Assembly (NCBI GenBank): GCA_900539695.1
Contig: UQDG01000013.1
Coordinates: forward strand, 8,562-72,561
DNA length: 64,000 nucleotides
Source of the DNA: an uncultured Oscillospiraceae bacterium
Lineage (GTDB): Bacteria; Bacillota; Clostridia; Oscillospirales; Ruminococcaceae
Direction of reading: 5' to 3'
The notes beneath the pieces are model-generated. The model was not told where the DNA came from. It saw only the letters and a program-made list of their open reading frames with translations, and searched no databases. The translations under genes were made by a program, and so were the position numbers. Shown here piece by piece: positions 33,876 through 42,198 of the stretch (within the stretch, counting starts at the first letter, position 1; each line of letters opens with the position of its first letter).

Positions 33876-34397
33876 ATGATTTTTGGTGTTCTTTCTGTGC
33901 TGGCGGCGGCTGTGCTTGTGGGCGTTGACCAGCTTATCAAGCGCTGGGCCACGGCGGTACTGCTGCCCAAAACGGCCATGACGCTGATCCCCGGCGTGCT
34001 GGAGCTGCGCTACTTTCTCAATGATGGCATGGCGTTTTCGATGCTGGCAGGCAAACAAAAACTGCTGATTGCCGCCACCTCGCTGATGCTGTTGGGCGTA
34101 TTGTGGATGCTGTTTGCCCGCAAGCTGACCCCGCTGGAGCGGGTAGCCTGGACTCTGGTACTGGGCGGCGGCATCGGCAACCTGATCGACCGCATCGCTA
34201 CCGGCGTGGTGGTCGACTACATCAACGTCCTGTTCATGAACTTTGCCATCTTCAACTTCGCTGACATCTGCGTCTGCGTAGGCGTCGGTCTGCTGATGGT
34301 GTGGGTGCTGTTCGACTCCTACTTTAAAGAAAAAGCCGAGAAAAGCGTAAAAACGGAATCGGCCGCCCCCGCAGATGATGCTAATGGAAAAAATTGA
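33876..34397 (+). CDS. lspA: Lipoprotein signal peptidase
   Basis: 173-aa inner-membrane aspartic protease that cuts prolipoproteins before the lipidated Cys. Four membrane segments are seen. The two catalytic aspartates lie in GGIGNLIDRI and IFNFADICV; VDYINV between them is also conserved. A charged tail (KEKAEKSVKTESAAP) makes it slightly longer than usual (about 160). The start at 33876 is preceded by AAGGGAG. Substrates in this window include the three ABC binding lipoproteins. It overlaps rluD by 23 bases. Confidence 0.95.
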   Translation: MIFGVLSVLAAAVLVGVDQLIKRWATAVLLPKTAMTLIPGVLELRYFLNDGMAFSMLAGKQKLLIAATSLMLLGVLWMLFARKLTPLERVAWTLVLGGGIGNLIDRIATGVVVDYINVLFMNFAIFNFADICVCVGVGLLMVWVLFDSYFKEKAEKSVKTESAAPADDANGKN

Positions 34398-35316
34398 ACT
34401 CACCGCTGGGCCTGATGCCTCCGGCCGCCTGGACGCCTGGCTGGCAGGGCAGTGCGCCGAGCTTTCCCGCAGCGCCCTGCAAAACCTGATGGAGCAGGGC
34501 AGAGTGACCCGCGGCGGCAGCTGCGTCAACAAAAAAGACAAAGTTGTCCCCGGCGCTGCCTACTGTATCGACCTGCCGGAACCTCAGCCCATCGAGGCCC
34601 AGCCCCAGAACATCCCGCTGGATGTCGTCTACGAGGATAACGATTTGATCGTCATCAACAAGCCCAAGGGCATGGTGGTGCATCCTGCCCCCGGCAACCC
34701 GGACGGCACGCTGGTCAACGCGCTGCTGTACCACTGCGCCGGGCAGCTTTCCGGCATCGGCGGGGCCATCCGCCCCGGCATCGTCCACCGTATCGATAAG
34801 GGCACCAGCGGCCTGTTGGTCATGGCCAAAAACGATGCCGCGCACCAGGCGCTCAGCGCCCAGTTCAGTGTGCATAGCATCCACCGGGTCTACCATGCCA
34901 TCGTCTACGGCAATCTGAAAGAGGATGAAGGCTTTGTGGAAACGTACCTCGGCCGCGACCCGCGGGATCGCAAAAAGATGGCGGTCGTTCCGCAGGAAGC
35001 CTCGGGTGCCCGCTACGCCTACACCGGCTGGCGCGTGCTGGAACGCTTCGGCAACTTTACCTACATTGCCTGCCAGCTCAAGACCGGCCGCACCCACCAG
35101 ATCCGCGTACACATGGCCAGCATCGGCCACCCGTTGGCAGGGGACGCCGTCTACGGCCCGCGCAACTGCATCAAAAGCCTGAACGGCCAATGCCTGCACG
35201 CTAAAGAATTGGGCTTTATTCACCCTGCAACGCAGCAGTGGGTGCAGTTTGACTCGCCGCTGCCTGCCTATTTTACAGAGTTTCTGACACGGTTAAGAAA
35301 GGAACATCGCGCATGA
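34375..35316 (+). CDS. rluD: RluA-family pseudouridine synthase (RluD type)
   Basis: 313-aa rRNA modification enzyme. An N-terminal S4 domain (residues 18-65) precedes the catalytic domain with HRIDKGTSGLLVMAKND, where Asp141 is the catalytic residue. GRTHQIRVHMASIGHPLAGD is also a family signature. The lspA-rluD pairing is classical in Firmicutes (ylyB after lspA). The start could be ATG 34375, 34378 or 34384; none has a clear ribosome site, consistent with translational coupling to lspA. Confidence 0.93.
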   Translation: MMLMEKIELTAGPDASGRLDAWLAGQCAELSRSALQNLMEQGRVTRGGSCVNKKDKVVPGAAYCIDLPEPQPIEAQPQNIPLDVVYEDNDLIVINKPKGMVVHPAPGNPDGTLVNALLYHCAGQLSGIGGAIRPGIVHRIDKGTSGLLVMAKNDAAHQALSAQFSVHSIHRVYHAIVYGNLKEDEGFVETYLGRDPRDRKKMAVVPQEASGARYAYTGWRVLERFGNFTYIACQLKTGRTHQIRVHMASIGHPLAGDAVYGPRNCIKSLNGQCLHAKELGFIHPATQQWVQFDSPLPAYFTEFLTRLRKEHRA

Positions 35317-36143
35317 AATCAGCGCTAAGCGATACCCTTGTCATCTGTGATATGGATAACACGCTGCTCACCGCCAAAGAGGGGCTGCCGGCCTGCAACC
35401 GCACGGTCATCAACCTCTTTACCAGCTTGGGCGGCCTGTTTACCGTGGCTACCGGCCGCCCGCCGGAGTCGATCCGCGCAGCGTTGGAAGGCATACGCCT
35501 TTCGCTGCCGGCCATCTCCTGCAACGGCGCGCTGCTGTATGATTTTTCCACCGAGACGGTGCTGCACCGCTCGACCCTCAACCGGGAGCAGGCCACCACG
35601 GCTATCAAGGACATCCTGAACAAGTTCCCGCGCATGGGTGTGGAGGTCATGGCCGGCAACGGCGAGATGTACGTCATCCACGCCAACGAGACTACCCACG
35701 CCCACCAGGTGGACGAACACCTGGGCAGCATTGCCTGCCCCATTGACTGTGTGCCGGACGGCTGGGTCAAGGTAGTGTTTGCCGCTGACCCCGAGGCCAT
35801 CCGCAAGCTGGGGCAGTACGCCAAAACCAAGTACTACGGCCGGGATAACTACTTCCTGGCCACCAACAACATTTACTTAGAGATCATGCCCGGCGGCGTC
35901 AGCAAGGCCACCGGCTTGCAGGACCTTTGCGCATTGATGAACAAATCCATCAAAAACACCATCGTCATCGGTGATTACTATAACGATCTTGAACTGATGC
36001 GCACCGCAGGCCACGCTGTGGCCGTTGCCAATGCACCCGCCGAGGTCAAGGCCACTGCCGACGAGGTGACCACCTGCACCTGCGCCGAGGGCGCGGTAGG
36101 TGAGTACCTGTACGCACTGATCGACCGGGCAACAAAATCCTGA
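35313..36143 (+). CDS. Cof-type HAD family phosphatase
   Basis: 276-aa HAD IIB hydrolase. Motif I VICDMDNTLL has Asp13 and Asp15; VATGRPPES is motif II with Thr; IVIGDYYNDLELM is motif IV; and the cap domain lies between. MPGGVSKATGL supplies the conserved Lys. Such enzymes dephosphorylate sugar phosphates, FMN or other small phosphates with broad specificity, so no exact substrate is offered. Its ATG overlaps the rluD stop by 4 bases. Confidence 0.88.
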   Translation: MKSALSDTLVICDMDNTLLTAKEGLPACNRTVINLFTSLGGLFTVATGRPPESIRAALEGIRLSLPAISCNGALLYDFSTETVLHRSTLNREQATTAIKDILNKFPRMGVEVMAGNGEMYVIHANETTHAHQVDEHLGSIACPIDCVPDGWVKVVFAADPEAIRKLGQYAKTKYYGRDNYFLATNNIYLEIMPGGVSKATGLQDLCALMNKSIKNTIVIGDYYNDLELMRTAGHAVAVANAPAEVKATADEVTTCTCAEGAVGEYLYALIDRATKS

Positions 36144-36170
36144 CGCCATCTGGGCAAAGGGGGCTGTACG

Positions 36171-36644
36171 ATGAAAGTAAGCGAACTGATGAACCCCGCA
36201 GGCGTGCGTCTGTACGCCAACATCAAAGAGGCCGCCGACGTGCTGGGCATCCTGGTAGAATTGCAGGAGGAGACCGGCGCCATCACCAATGGCACGGCCT
36301 ACTATAACGCTGTCTGCCAGCGGGAAAACTTCGGCGGCACCACGGCCATCGGGGACGGCATCGCGCTGCCCCACGCCTGCAACGCCGGGGTATCGGCCCC
36401 CAGCATTTCGGCCCTGACGCTGCGCCACGGCGTGGATTGGGGTGCCCCGGACGTCCGGGCGGTGGACCTTTTGTTCATGATCGCCGTGCCCCCGGGAAAT
36501 GAAAGCCTGCACCTGCAAATTTTAGCACGGCTGGTCAACCTGCTCAGCCGCAACTCGCTGGTGGACGCTTTGCGCCACGCCAGCAGCCCGGAACGCTTTG
36601 TGGAGCTGATCGCCAAGACAGAGAATGCCTGCTTTGCTGATTGA
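36171..36644 (+). CDS. PTS EIIA type-2 domain protein (fructose/PtsN-like), stand-alone
   Basis: 157-aa single-domain phosphocarrier. His68 in GDGIALPHA is the phosphorylated residue, inside TTAIGDGIALPHACNAG. VDLLFMIAVPPGNESLHLQILARL is the typical second half. No EIIB or EIIC is encoded nearby, so it is either a subunit supplied to a distant transporter or a regulatory EIIA of the PtsN sort. It starts 27 bases after the HAD gene and is followed by a terminator. Confidence 0.9.
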   Translation: MKVSELMNPAGVRLYANIKEAADVLGILVELQEETGAITNGTAYYNAVCQRENFGGTTAIGDGIALPHACNAGVSAPSISALTLRHGVDWGAPDVRAVDLLFMIAVPPGNESLHLQILARLVNLLSRNSLVDALRHASSPERFVELIAKTENACFAD

Positions 36645-36668
36645 CCCACCTGAACTTCAAAACTATAT

Positions 36669-36726
36669 AAACAGTCCGCTGCGGAACCCGAAAAAGGGGG
36701 GGCAATGGGCTGTTTTGTTGTTTTTT
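36669..36726 (+). terminator. Terminator after the EIIA gene
   Basis: AAACAGTCC ... GGGCTGTTT stem with a T-rich tail (TTTTGTTGTTTTTTG). The long loop contains a G run. Confidence 0.65.
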
Positions 36727-36758
36727 GGTAAAAATGCCGAGAATTCGCTGCTGCAAAG

Positions 36759-36772
36759 TGCCAAATTTGGCA
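36759..36772. promoter_or_regulatory. 14-bp perfect palindrome upstream of the TrpX-type promoter
   Basis: TGCCAAATTTGGCA, ending 10 bases before the -35 box. It is a candidate operator for an unknown regulator. Confidence 0.5.
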
Positions 36773-36782
36773 AGATAGACCT

Positions 36783-36811
36783 TGCTTTAAAGCATTAAAC
36801 TGTGCTATACT
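36783..36811 (+). promoter_or_regulatory. Promoter with repeated CTTTAAAGCA operators
   Basis: TTGCTT (36783-36788), 17-base spacer, TATACT (36806-36811). CTTTAAAGCA occurs twice, at 36785 and 36810, 25 bases apart, on the -35 and -10 boxes. The first copy lies within the palindrome TGCTTTAAAGCA (36783-36794). A third half-site CTAAAGCA follows at 36820. A perfect RNA hairpin CACGCCG-TG-CGGCGTG lies at 36842-36857. Confidence 0.65.
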
Positions 36812-36890
36812 TTAAAGCACTAAAGCAACTGCTTTTGAGGGCACGCCGTGCGGCGTGTAAGCATGTTGCCGTTATTTGGAGGGAACAAAG

Positions 36891-37928
36891 ATGAAAAAGG
36901 CACTTTCACTCGCTATGGCAGCTGCCATGACCATGGGTCTGGCAGCTTGCGGCAGCACTGCATCCAGCACCGCTGCTGCTGATTCCACCCCTGCATCTTC
37001 CACCGCGGGGAGCGAAGAAACTTCCGCCGCCGAAAGCACCGGCGACAAGGTCTATACCGTCGGCATCTGCCAATTGGTCCAGCACGATGCGCTGGACGCC
37101 GCCACCCAGGGCTTCAAGGACGCTTTGACCGAGAAGCTGGGCGAGGGCAACGTCAAGTTTGACGAGCAGAACGCCTCCGGCGATTCCGCCAACTGCACCA
37201 CCATCGTCAGCGGCTTTGTCTCCACTGGCGTCGATCTGATCCTGGCCAACGCCACCGCCCCGCTGCAGGCTGCTGCCCAGGCTACCGCCGACATCCCCGT
37301 CCTCGGCACCTCTGTTACCGACTACGCCACTGCGCTGGACATCTCTGACTGGACCGGCACTGTGGGCAACAACATCTCCGGCACCTCTGACCTGGCCCCG
37401 CTGGACCAGCAGGCAGCCATGATCCAGGAGATGTTCCCGAACGCTAAGACTGTTGGCCTGCTGTACTGCAGCGCCGAGCCCAACTCCGTCTATCAGTGCG
37501 ATGTCATTGAAGGCTATCTCACGGAGATGGGCCTGGAGACCACCCGCTACGCTTTCACCGATACCAACGATGTCACCTCCGTCACCCAGGCCGCTGCTGC
37601 TGCCTCTGACGTGATCTACATCCCCACCGATAACACCGCTGCTTCCAACACCGAGGCTATCGCCAATGTGGTTATCCCGGAGAAGGTTCCTGTGGTTGCC
37701 GGTGAGGAAGGCATCTGCAAGGGCTGCGGTGTTGCCGCCCTGTCCATCAGCTACTACGATCTGGGCTACAAGACTGGTGAGATGGCTGCCGAGATCCTGG
37801 CCGATGGCGCCGATGTCTCCACCATGCCTGTTGCGTTTGCCCCCAACGTTACCAAAAAGTACAACGCAGCCAACTGCGAAGCACTGGGCATCACCCCGCC
37901 GGACGGCTATGAGGCCATTGCCGACTAA
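36891..37928 (+). CDS. ABC transporter substrate-binding lipoprotein, TrpX-like family
   Basis: 345-aa lipoprotein; lipobox LAAC with Cys20, then a Ser/Thr/Ala linker to about residue 48. The rest matches the ABC_sub_bind family (YTVGICQLVQHDALDAATQGF; FVSTGVDLILANATAPLQAA; IPVLGTSVTDY; GLLYCSAEPNS; DVIYIPTDNTAA). Members with this partner set have been predicted to import tryptophan (TrpXYZ), tyrosine or related compounds from regulatory-site evidence. No Trp T-box is present here, so the substrate remains open. GGAGG precedes the ATG at 36891. Confidence 0.88.
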   Translation: MKKALSLAMAAAMTMGLAACGSTASSTAAADSTPASSTAGSEETSAAESTGDKVYTVGICQLVQHDALDAATQGFKDALTEKLGEGNVKFDEQNASGDSANCTTIVSGFVSTGVDLILANATAPLQAAAQATADIPVLGTSVTDYATALDISDWTGTVGNNISGTSDLAPLDQQAAMIQEMFPNAKTVGLLYCSAEPNSVYQCDVIEGYLTEMGLETTRYAFTDTNDVTSVTQAAAAASDVIYIPTDNTAASNTEAIANVVIPEKVPVVAGEEGICKGCGVAALSISYYDLGYKTGEMAAEILADGADVSTMPVAFAPNVTKKYNAANCEALGITPPDGYEAIAD

Positions 37929-37937
37929 AAAATCCTA

Positions 37938-38111
37938 AGGCAATACCGCATAATTCTAAGTGCCGATACGGCGAGCGAGGTGCGGCAGCTGCTAAGCCAA
38001 AAGCGCAGATAATACTTTGTGTATTATCGAGCATTTTGGCAACGCAGATGCCGTGCCGCAGCCGCCGGAGCGGTGCTTAAGCCGTTAGGCGGGAATTGTG
38101 CGGTGTTGCCC
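37938..38111. repeat. MITE-like repeat, complete copy
   Basis: About 174 bases with terminal inverted repeats: GGCAATACCGCATAATTC on the left and the complement of GGGCAACACCGCACAATTC on the right, differing at two C/T positions in the shared 18. TAA occurs at both borders (37936-37938 and 38112-38114), like a 3-bp target duplication. Internal inverted repeats (TGCGGCA/TGCCGCA, GCCAAAA/TTTTGGC, AATAC/GTATT) would fold the whole element into one long hairpin. It has no coding capacity. A second copy starts at 63947. It sits between the binding-protein and permease genes. Confidence 0.88.
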
Positions 38112-38130
38112 TAAATCACACGCACGAATA

Positions 38131-38174
38131 AACAGCGAGGAGAGGGTTGAAACGGCTCTTTCCCCGCTGTTTTG
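38131..38174 (+). terminator. Terminator-like hairpin before the permease gene
   Basis: AACAGCG (38131-38137) pairs with CGCTGTT (38165-38171) with further inner pairing, followed by TTTT. Together with the MITE-like repeat it lies inside the ABC operon and would lower permease/ATPase expression relative to the binding protein. Confidence 0.65.
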
Positions 38175-38223
38175 GTGCATCGTTTCCCCAGCATGATTCC
38201 AAAAAAGTTCGGAGGTTTTATTC

Positions 38224-39171
38224 ATGGGATTCTTTGCTTCCCTGATCAACTCAATGCCCAGTGCTGTGGCCCAGGGCCTTATCTGGGGCATTATGGCCAT
38301 CGGCGTCTACCTGACCTACCGCATCCTGGATGTGGCCGATTTGACGGTCGACGGCTCTCTCGGTACCGGCGGTGCGGTCTGCGTTGTTATGGTGCTTAAC
38401 GGGGCGCCGGTGGGGCTGGCCCTGCTGGCGGCTACGGCAGCAGGTATGCTTGCAGGCCTTGTTACGGGCCTGTTCCACACGGCCTGCGGCATCCCGGCTA
38501 TTTTGGCCGGTATTTTGACCCAGCTGGCGCTGTATTCGGTCAACCTCCGCATCATGGGCTTCGGCACGGGCGGCGGCAAAGCCAACCTGCCCATCAGCGT
38601 GGATAAGTACAGCCTGCTGGTCTCGGCCCGTTATGTCCGCAATGTGGCCCTCAATAACCCCATCCTGACTCTGGCCATCTTCTGCGCGGTGCTGATCGCC
38701 GTGCTGTACTGGTTCTTTGGCACTGAGCTGGGCTGCTCTCTGCGTGCCACCGGCGCTAACCAGAACATGGCCCGTGCCCAGGGCATCAACACCAACGTCG
38801 CCAAGGTGCTGGGTCTGATGATCTCCAACGGCCTGGTCGCGCTGGCCGGCGGTCTGCTGGCCCAGTATCAGGGCTTCTCCGACATCAACATGGGCCGTGG
38901 TGCTATCGTCATTGGTCTGGCGGCGGTCATCATCGGCGAGGTCATCTTCAGCCGTATCTTCCGCAACTTTGCCCTCAAGCTGCTGTCCGCCGTTATCGGC
39001 GCTATCATCTACTACATCGTCATGGTCTTTGTCCTGCGCCTGGGCCTGTCTACCGACGACCTGAAGCTGCTCACTGCTTTGGTAGTGGCGCTGTTCCTGA
39101 CCATCCCGTACTGGAAGGGCAAATACTTCACCAAGACCTCGGTGAAAAAGGGGGAGAAGAACCATGCTTGA
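38224..39171 (+). CDS. ABC transporter permease, TrpY-like
   Basis: 315-aa BPD_transp_2-type permease with about nine membrane segments. IWGIMAIGVYLTYRILDVADLTVDGS at the N-terminus is the hallmark of the permeases that accompany ABC_sub_bind proteins. RATGANQNMARAQGI and GLVALAGGLLAQYQGF are the conserved cytoplasmic loop region. CGGAGG precedes the ATG. It overlaps the ATPase gene by 8 bases. Confidence 0.92.
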   Translation: MGFFASLINSMPSAVAQGLIWGIMAIGVYLTYRILDVADLTVDGSLGTGGAVCVVMVLNGAPVGLALLAATAAGMLAGLVTGLFHTACGIPAILAGILTQLALYSVNLRIMGFGTGGGKANLPISVDKYSLLVSARYVRNVALNNPILTLAIFCAVLIAVLYWFFGTELGCSLRATGANQNMARAQGINTNVAKVLGLMISNGLVALAGGLLAQYQGFSDINMGRGAIVIGLAAVIIGEVIFSRIFRNFALKLLSAVIGAIIYYIVMVFVLRLGLSTDDLKLLTALVVALFLTIPYWKGKYFTKTSVKKGEKNHA

Positions 39172-39958
39172 GATCAAAAACGTCTACAAGACCTTTAACG
39201 CCGGCACAGTCAACGAGAAAGTGGCCCTGCAAGACCTGAACCTGACGCTGGAAGACGGCGATTTCGTTACCGTCATCGGCGGCAACGGCGCGGGCAAATC
39301 CACCATGCTCAACGCGGTAGCCGGTGTCTGGCCTATCGATATGGGCAAGATCCTCATCGACGGGCAGGACGTCACCCGCCTGTCGGAGCATCAGCGCGCC
39401 AAGTACATCGGCCGTGTCTTTCAGGACCCGATGATGGGCACCGCCGCCACCATGGGCATTGAGGAAAACCTCGCCCTGGCGGCCCGCCGCGGCGTGACCC
39501 GCTCGCTGAAAGTGGGCATCACCAAAAAAGAGCGCGAGGAATACCACGAGCTGCTTAAAACGCTGGACCTGGGCCTGGAGGACCGCATGACCAGCAAGGT
39601 CGGCCTGCTTTCCGGCGGCCAGCGCCAGGCGGTCACCCTGTTGATGGCCACCCTGAAAAAGCCCAAGCTGCTTTTGCTGGACGAGCACACCGCCGCCCTG
39701 GACCCCAAGACGGCCGCTAAGGTGCTGGCCCTCTCGGAGAAGATCGTGCAGGAGAACCACCTGACCACCCTGATGATCACCCACAACATGAAGGACGCCA
39801 TCAAGTACGGCAACCGCCTGATCATGATGTACGAGGGCCATGTCATCTACGATGTGCGCGGTGAGGAAAAGGCCAACCTGCAGGTCAGCGACCTGCTCCA
39901 GCGCTTTGAGCAGGTCAGCGACGGCGGCTTTGCCAACGACCGCATGCTGCTCTCCTGA
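39164..39958 (+). CDS. ABC transporter ATP-binding protein, TrpZ-like
   Basis: 264-aa ATPase. Walker A GGNGAGKST, Q-loop VFQDP, signature LLSGGQRQAVTLL and Walker B LLLLDEHTAALDP, the last with the DEHTAALDP form usual in this subfamily rather than DEPT. The switch His lies in MITHNM. It completes the importer with the binding protein at 36891 and permease at 38224, and is closed by a strong terminator. Confidence 0.94.
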   Translation: MLEIKNVYKTFNAGTVNEKVALQDLNLTLEDGDFVTVIGGNGAGKSTMLNAVAGVWPIDMGKILIDGQDVTRLSEHQRAKYIGRVFQDPMMGTAATMGIEENLALAARRGVTRSLKVGITKKEREEYHELLKTLDLGLEDRMTSKVGLLSGGQRQAVTLLMATLKKPKLLLLDEHTAALDPKTAAKVLALSEKIVQENHLTTLMITHNMKDAIKYGNRLIMMYEGHVIYDVRGEEKANLQVSDLLQRFEQVSDGGFANDRMLLS

Positions 39959-39986
39959 TCGGCAATAAACACCATACAAAAACCAG

Positions 39987-40030
39987 CGCGGCGGCTTTCC
40001 CGGCAAAAGGGGAAGGCCGCCGCGTTTTCG
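39987..40030. terminator. Strong terminator between convergent genes
   Basis: CGCGGCGGC (39987-39995) pairs with GCCGCCGCG (40016-40024), followed by TTTT. The left flank has CAAAAACC, so it can also serve the leftward AraC gene. Confidence 0.88.
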
Positions 40031-40057
40031 TTTGTCTGTGCTGGGTAAAACTCGAAC

Positions 40058-40918
40058 TCACCACTGCCGCCGGTACTCGCCGGGGGTGGTGCCCTCCACC
40101 TTTTTAAACAGGCGGGAAAAATAGTTGGCATCGTTCAGTCCGCACTCCTGGGCCACAGCCTCGATGCTGCGGTCGGTAAAGCGCAACAGCCGCTTGGATT
40201 GGGTAATACGCAGCTGCACAAGATAGTTGGTGACCGATTGACCGAACTGCTCCTTAAACACGCGGGTCAGGTAGAACTTGTTGATGTAGAACCGCTCAGC
40301 CAGCGCGTCCAGCGTGATCTTCTCGGTGTAGTGGGTGTCCAGATAATCCTTGATCTCCTGCAAGTTCTGCTTTTTGCTGCCCGGCGCGCGGGCGGTGTCC
40401 GGGTGCCAGCTTTCTTCCATCAGCAGGGTCAGCAGGGCAATCAGCTTTTCATAAATCTGCATGTCCCGCACGTAAGTGTCGGATTCCGCCAGCGCGTACA
40501 ATTCGTCCAGCAGCGCCGCGTATCCGCCGGGGTCAGCAGCGCGGAAGCAGGGCAGGCCGCCCCGCTCCTGATACTTTTTGTAAATGGCCGCCATGTTCGG
40601 CCCATAAAAATGCACCCAGTGCAGCTGCCACAGATCGTCCCCGGTGTGGTGCTGGTAGGGGCGCTGGCAATCCAGAAACACGCAGTCCCCGGCGTGCAGC
40701 TCGTGCCGGGCACCCTCGTACTCCAACACACCGGAGCCGCTCTCCACCCAAAAAAACAGGTAGGACGCCAGCCCCTTGCGGGTGCTGGTGTGGGGCTGCC
40801 GCGCCTGCAAACTGCCCACCTCCTGCAGATGGATGAGGTTCGACCGCGCAAAAGGGGAGGGCGTGTAGATCACGCGCCGGGAATGTACCAGCTTGCCGTC
40901 AAAAAATGGTGTTTTCAT
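40058..40918 (-). CDS. AraC family transcriptional regulator with N-terminal cupin
   Basis: 286 aa. Residues about 30-130 form a cupin-type sensor (SYLFFWVESGSGVLEYEGARHELHAGDCVFLDCQRPYQHH). The C-terminal 100 residues hold two helix-turn-helix motifs: EKITLDALAERFYINKFYL, and SIEAVAQECGLNDANYFSRLFKK ending TTPGEYRR. Such regulators usually sense a sugar and control nearby uptake or hydrolase genes, but none lies next to it. I take the start at 40918, with GGAGGGCATC just upstream on the minus strand, rather than in-frame codons further out. Confidence 0.92.
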   Translation of the reverse strand: MKTPFFDGKLVHSRRVIYTPSPFARSNLIHLQEVGSLQARQPHTSTRKGLASYLFFWVESGSGVLEYEGARHELHAGDCVFLDCQRPYQHHTGDDLWQLHWVHFYGPNMAAIYKKYQERGGLPCFRAADPGGYAALLDELYALAESDTYVRDMQIYEKLIALLTLLMEESWHPDTARAPGSKKQNLQEIKDYLDTHYTEKITLDALAERFYINKFYLTRVFKEQFGQSVTNYLVQLRITQSKRLLRFTDRSIEAVAQECGLNDANYFSRLFKKVEGTTPGEYRRQW

Positions 40919-41105
40919 GATGCCCTCCTGCCAAAGTTCCTTGCAGGCATCATACCACAGCGGCATACAAAAAGTCAATATAATGCTACTGCTTTGCAAG
41001 ATTACCCCTACAGCAACAGGAAAAAATCCGCTACAATAACAAACAAGGCCCGATCAAAAGCATTTACATGGCGCATAAAAAGTGCGGTAGAAAGGATATA
41101 CAGTT

Positions 41106-42194
41106 ATGAAAAAAGCACTCATCACCGGTATCACCGGCCAGGACGGCAGCTATCTGGCGGAGTTCCTGCTGGAAAAAGGCTACGATGTCCACGGCATCAT
41201 CCGCCGTTCTTCTGTCGATTACCGAGAGCGCATCGCCCATCTGGAAGGCCACCCCAACTTCCACCTGCATTACGGCGATCTCAGCGATTCGATGAGCATC
41301 CTCTCGGTCGTCGGCAAGGTCCGCCCCGATGAAATTTACAACCTCGCCGCCCAGAGCCACGTCCAGGTCAGTTTCGATGTGCCGGAGTTCACCGCCGATG
41401 TCGACGCTACCGGCGTGCTGCGCGTGCTGGAGGCCGTGCGTCTGTGCGGCCTGACCGACACCTGCCGCATCTACCAGGCATCCACCTCGGAGCTGTACGG
41501 CAAGGTCGAGGAAGTGCCACAGAACGAGAACACCCCGTTCCACCCCTACAGCCCCTACGCCGTCGCCAAGCAGTACGGCTTCTGGATCGTGAAGGAGTAC
41601 CGCGAGGCCTACAACATGTTCTGCTGCTCCGGTATCCTCTTCAACCACGAGTCCGAGCGCCGCGGTGAGACCTTTGTCACCCGCAAGATCACCCTGGCTG
41701 CCGCCCGCATCGCCCAGGGCAAACAGGATAAGCTCTACCTGGGCAACCTGTCCAGCCTGCGCGATTGGGGCTACGCCAAGGATTATGTCGAGTGCATGTG
41801 GCTGATCTTGCAGAACAAAAAGCCGGAGGATTTCGTCATCGCCACCGGTGAGCAGCACTCGGTGCGTGAGTTCTGCCAGCTGGCCTTCCACGATGTGGGC
41901 ATCGAGCTGGAATTTGTCGGCGAGGGCATGAATGAGAAGGGCATCGACAAGGCTACCGGCAAGGTCGTCATCGAGGTCAGCCCCGACTTCTACCGCCCCA
42001 CCGACGTTGTCAACCTCTGGGGCGACCCCAGCAAGGCCAAGCGCGAGCTGGGCTGGAACCCCACCAAGACCACCTTTGCCGAGCTGGTCAAGATCATGGT
42101 CGACCACGATATGAAGAAGGTCGCCGTCGAGCGCGCCGAGGAACATATCCAGACCAATCTGGCTGAATACCTTGAAAAAGGTGTCATCAAATAA
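41106..42194 (+). CDS. gmd: GDP-mannose 4,6-dehydratase
   Basis: 362-aa short-chain dehydrogenase/reductase converting GDP-D-mannose to GDP-4-keto-6-deoxymannose. The NADP motif [10 protein letters not shown] at residues 8-17, then [23 protein letters not shown] and QASTSELYG (catalytic Thr/Ser and Glu). [10 protein letters not shown] carries the YxxxK pair, and [17 protein letters not shown] is a Gmd signature. Length is typical. It begins the GDP-fucose precursor cluster, followed by an unusual repeat array and then fcl. Confidence 0.96.
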   Translation: MKKALITGITGQDGSYLAEFLLEKGYDVHGIIRRSSVDYRERIAHLEGHPNFHLHYGDLSDSMSILSVVGKVRPDEIYNLAAQSHVQVSFDVPEFTADVDATGVLRVLEAVRLCGLTDTCRIYQASTSELYGKVEEVPQNENTPFHPYSPYAVAKQYGFWIVKEYREAYNMFCCSGILFNHESERRGETFVTRKITLAAARIAQGKQDKLYLGNLSSLRDWGYAKDYVECMWLILQNKKPEDFVIATGEQHSVREFCQLAFHDVGIELEFVGEGMNEKGIDKATGKVVIEVSPDFYRPTDVVNLWGDPSKAKRELGWNPTKTTFAELVKIMVDHDMKKVAVERAEEHIQTNLAEYLEKGVIK

Positions 42195-42198
42195 GTAT

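Noticed and set aside
36645..36890. Trp T-box before the TrpX-type gene
   Set aside because: After the promoter only about 75 bases remain before the start codon, with one short hairpin and no T-box motif or terminator.
36891..40918. AraC regulator as the control gene of the TrpX-type importer
   Set aside because: It is convergent with the importer, more than 3 kb from its promoter, and its cupin/AraC type usually senses sugars; no shared site was seen.
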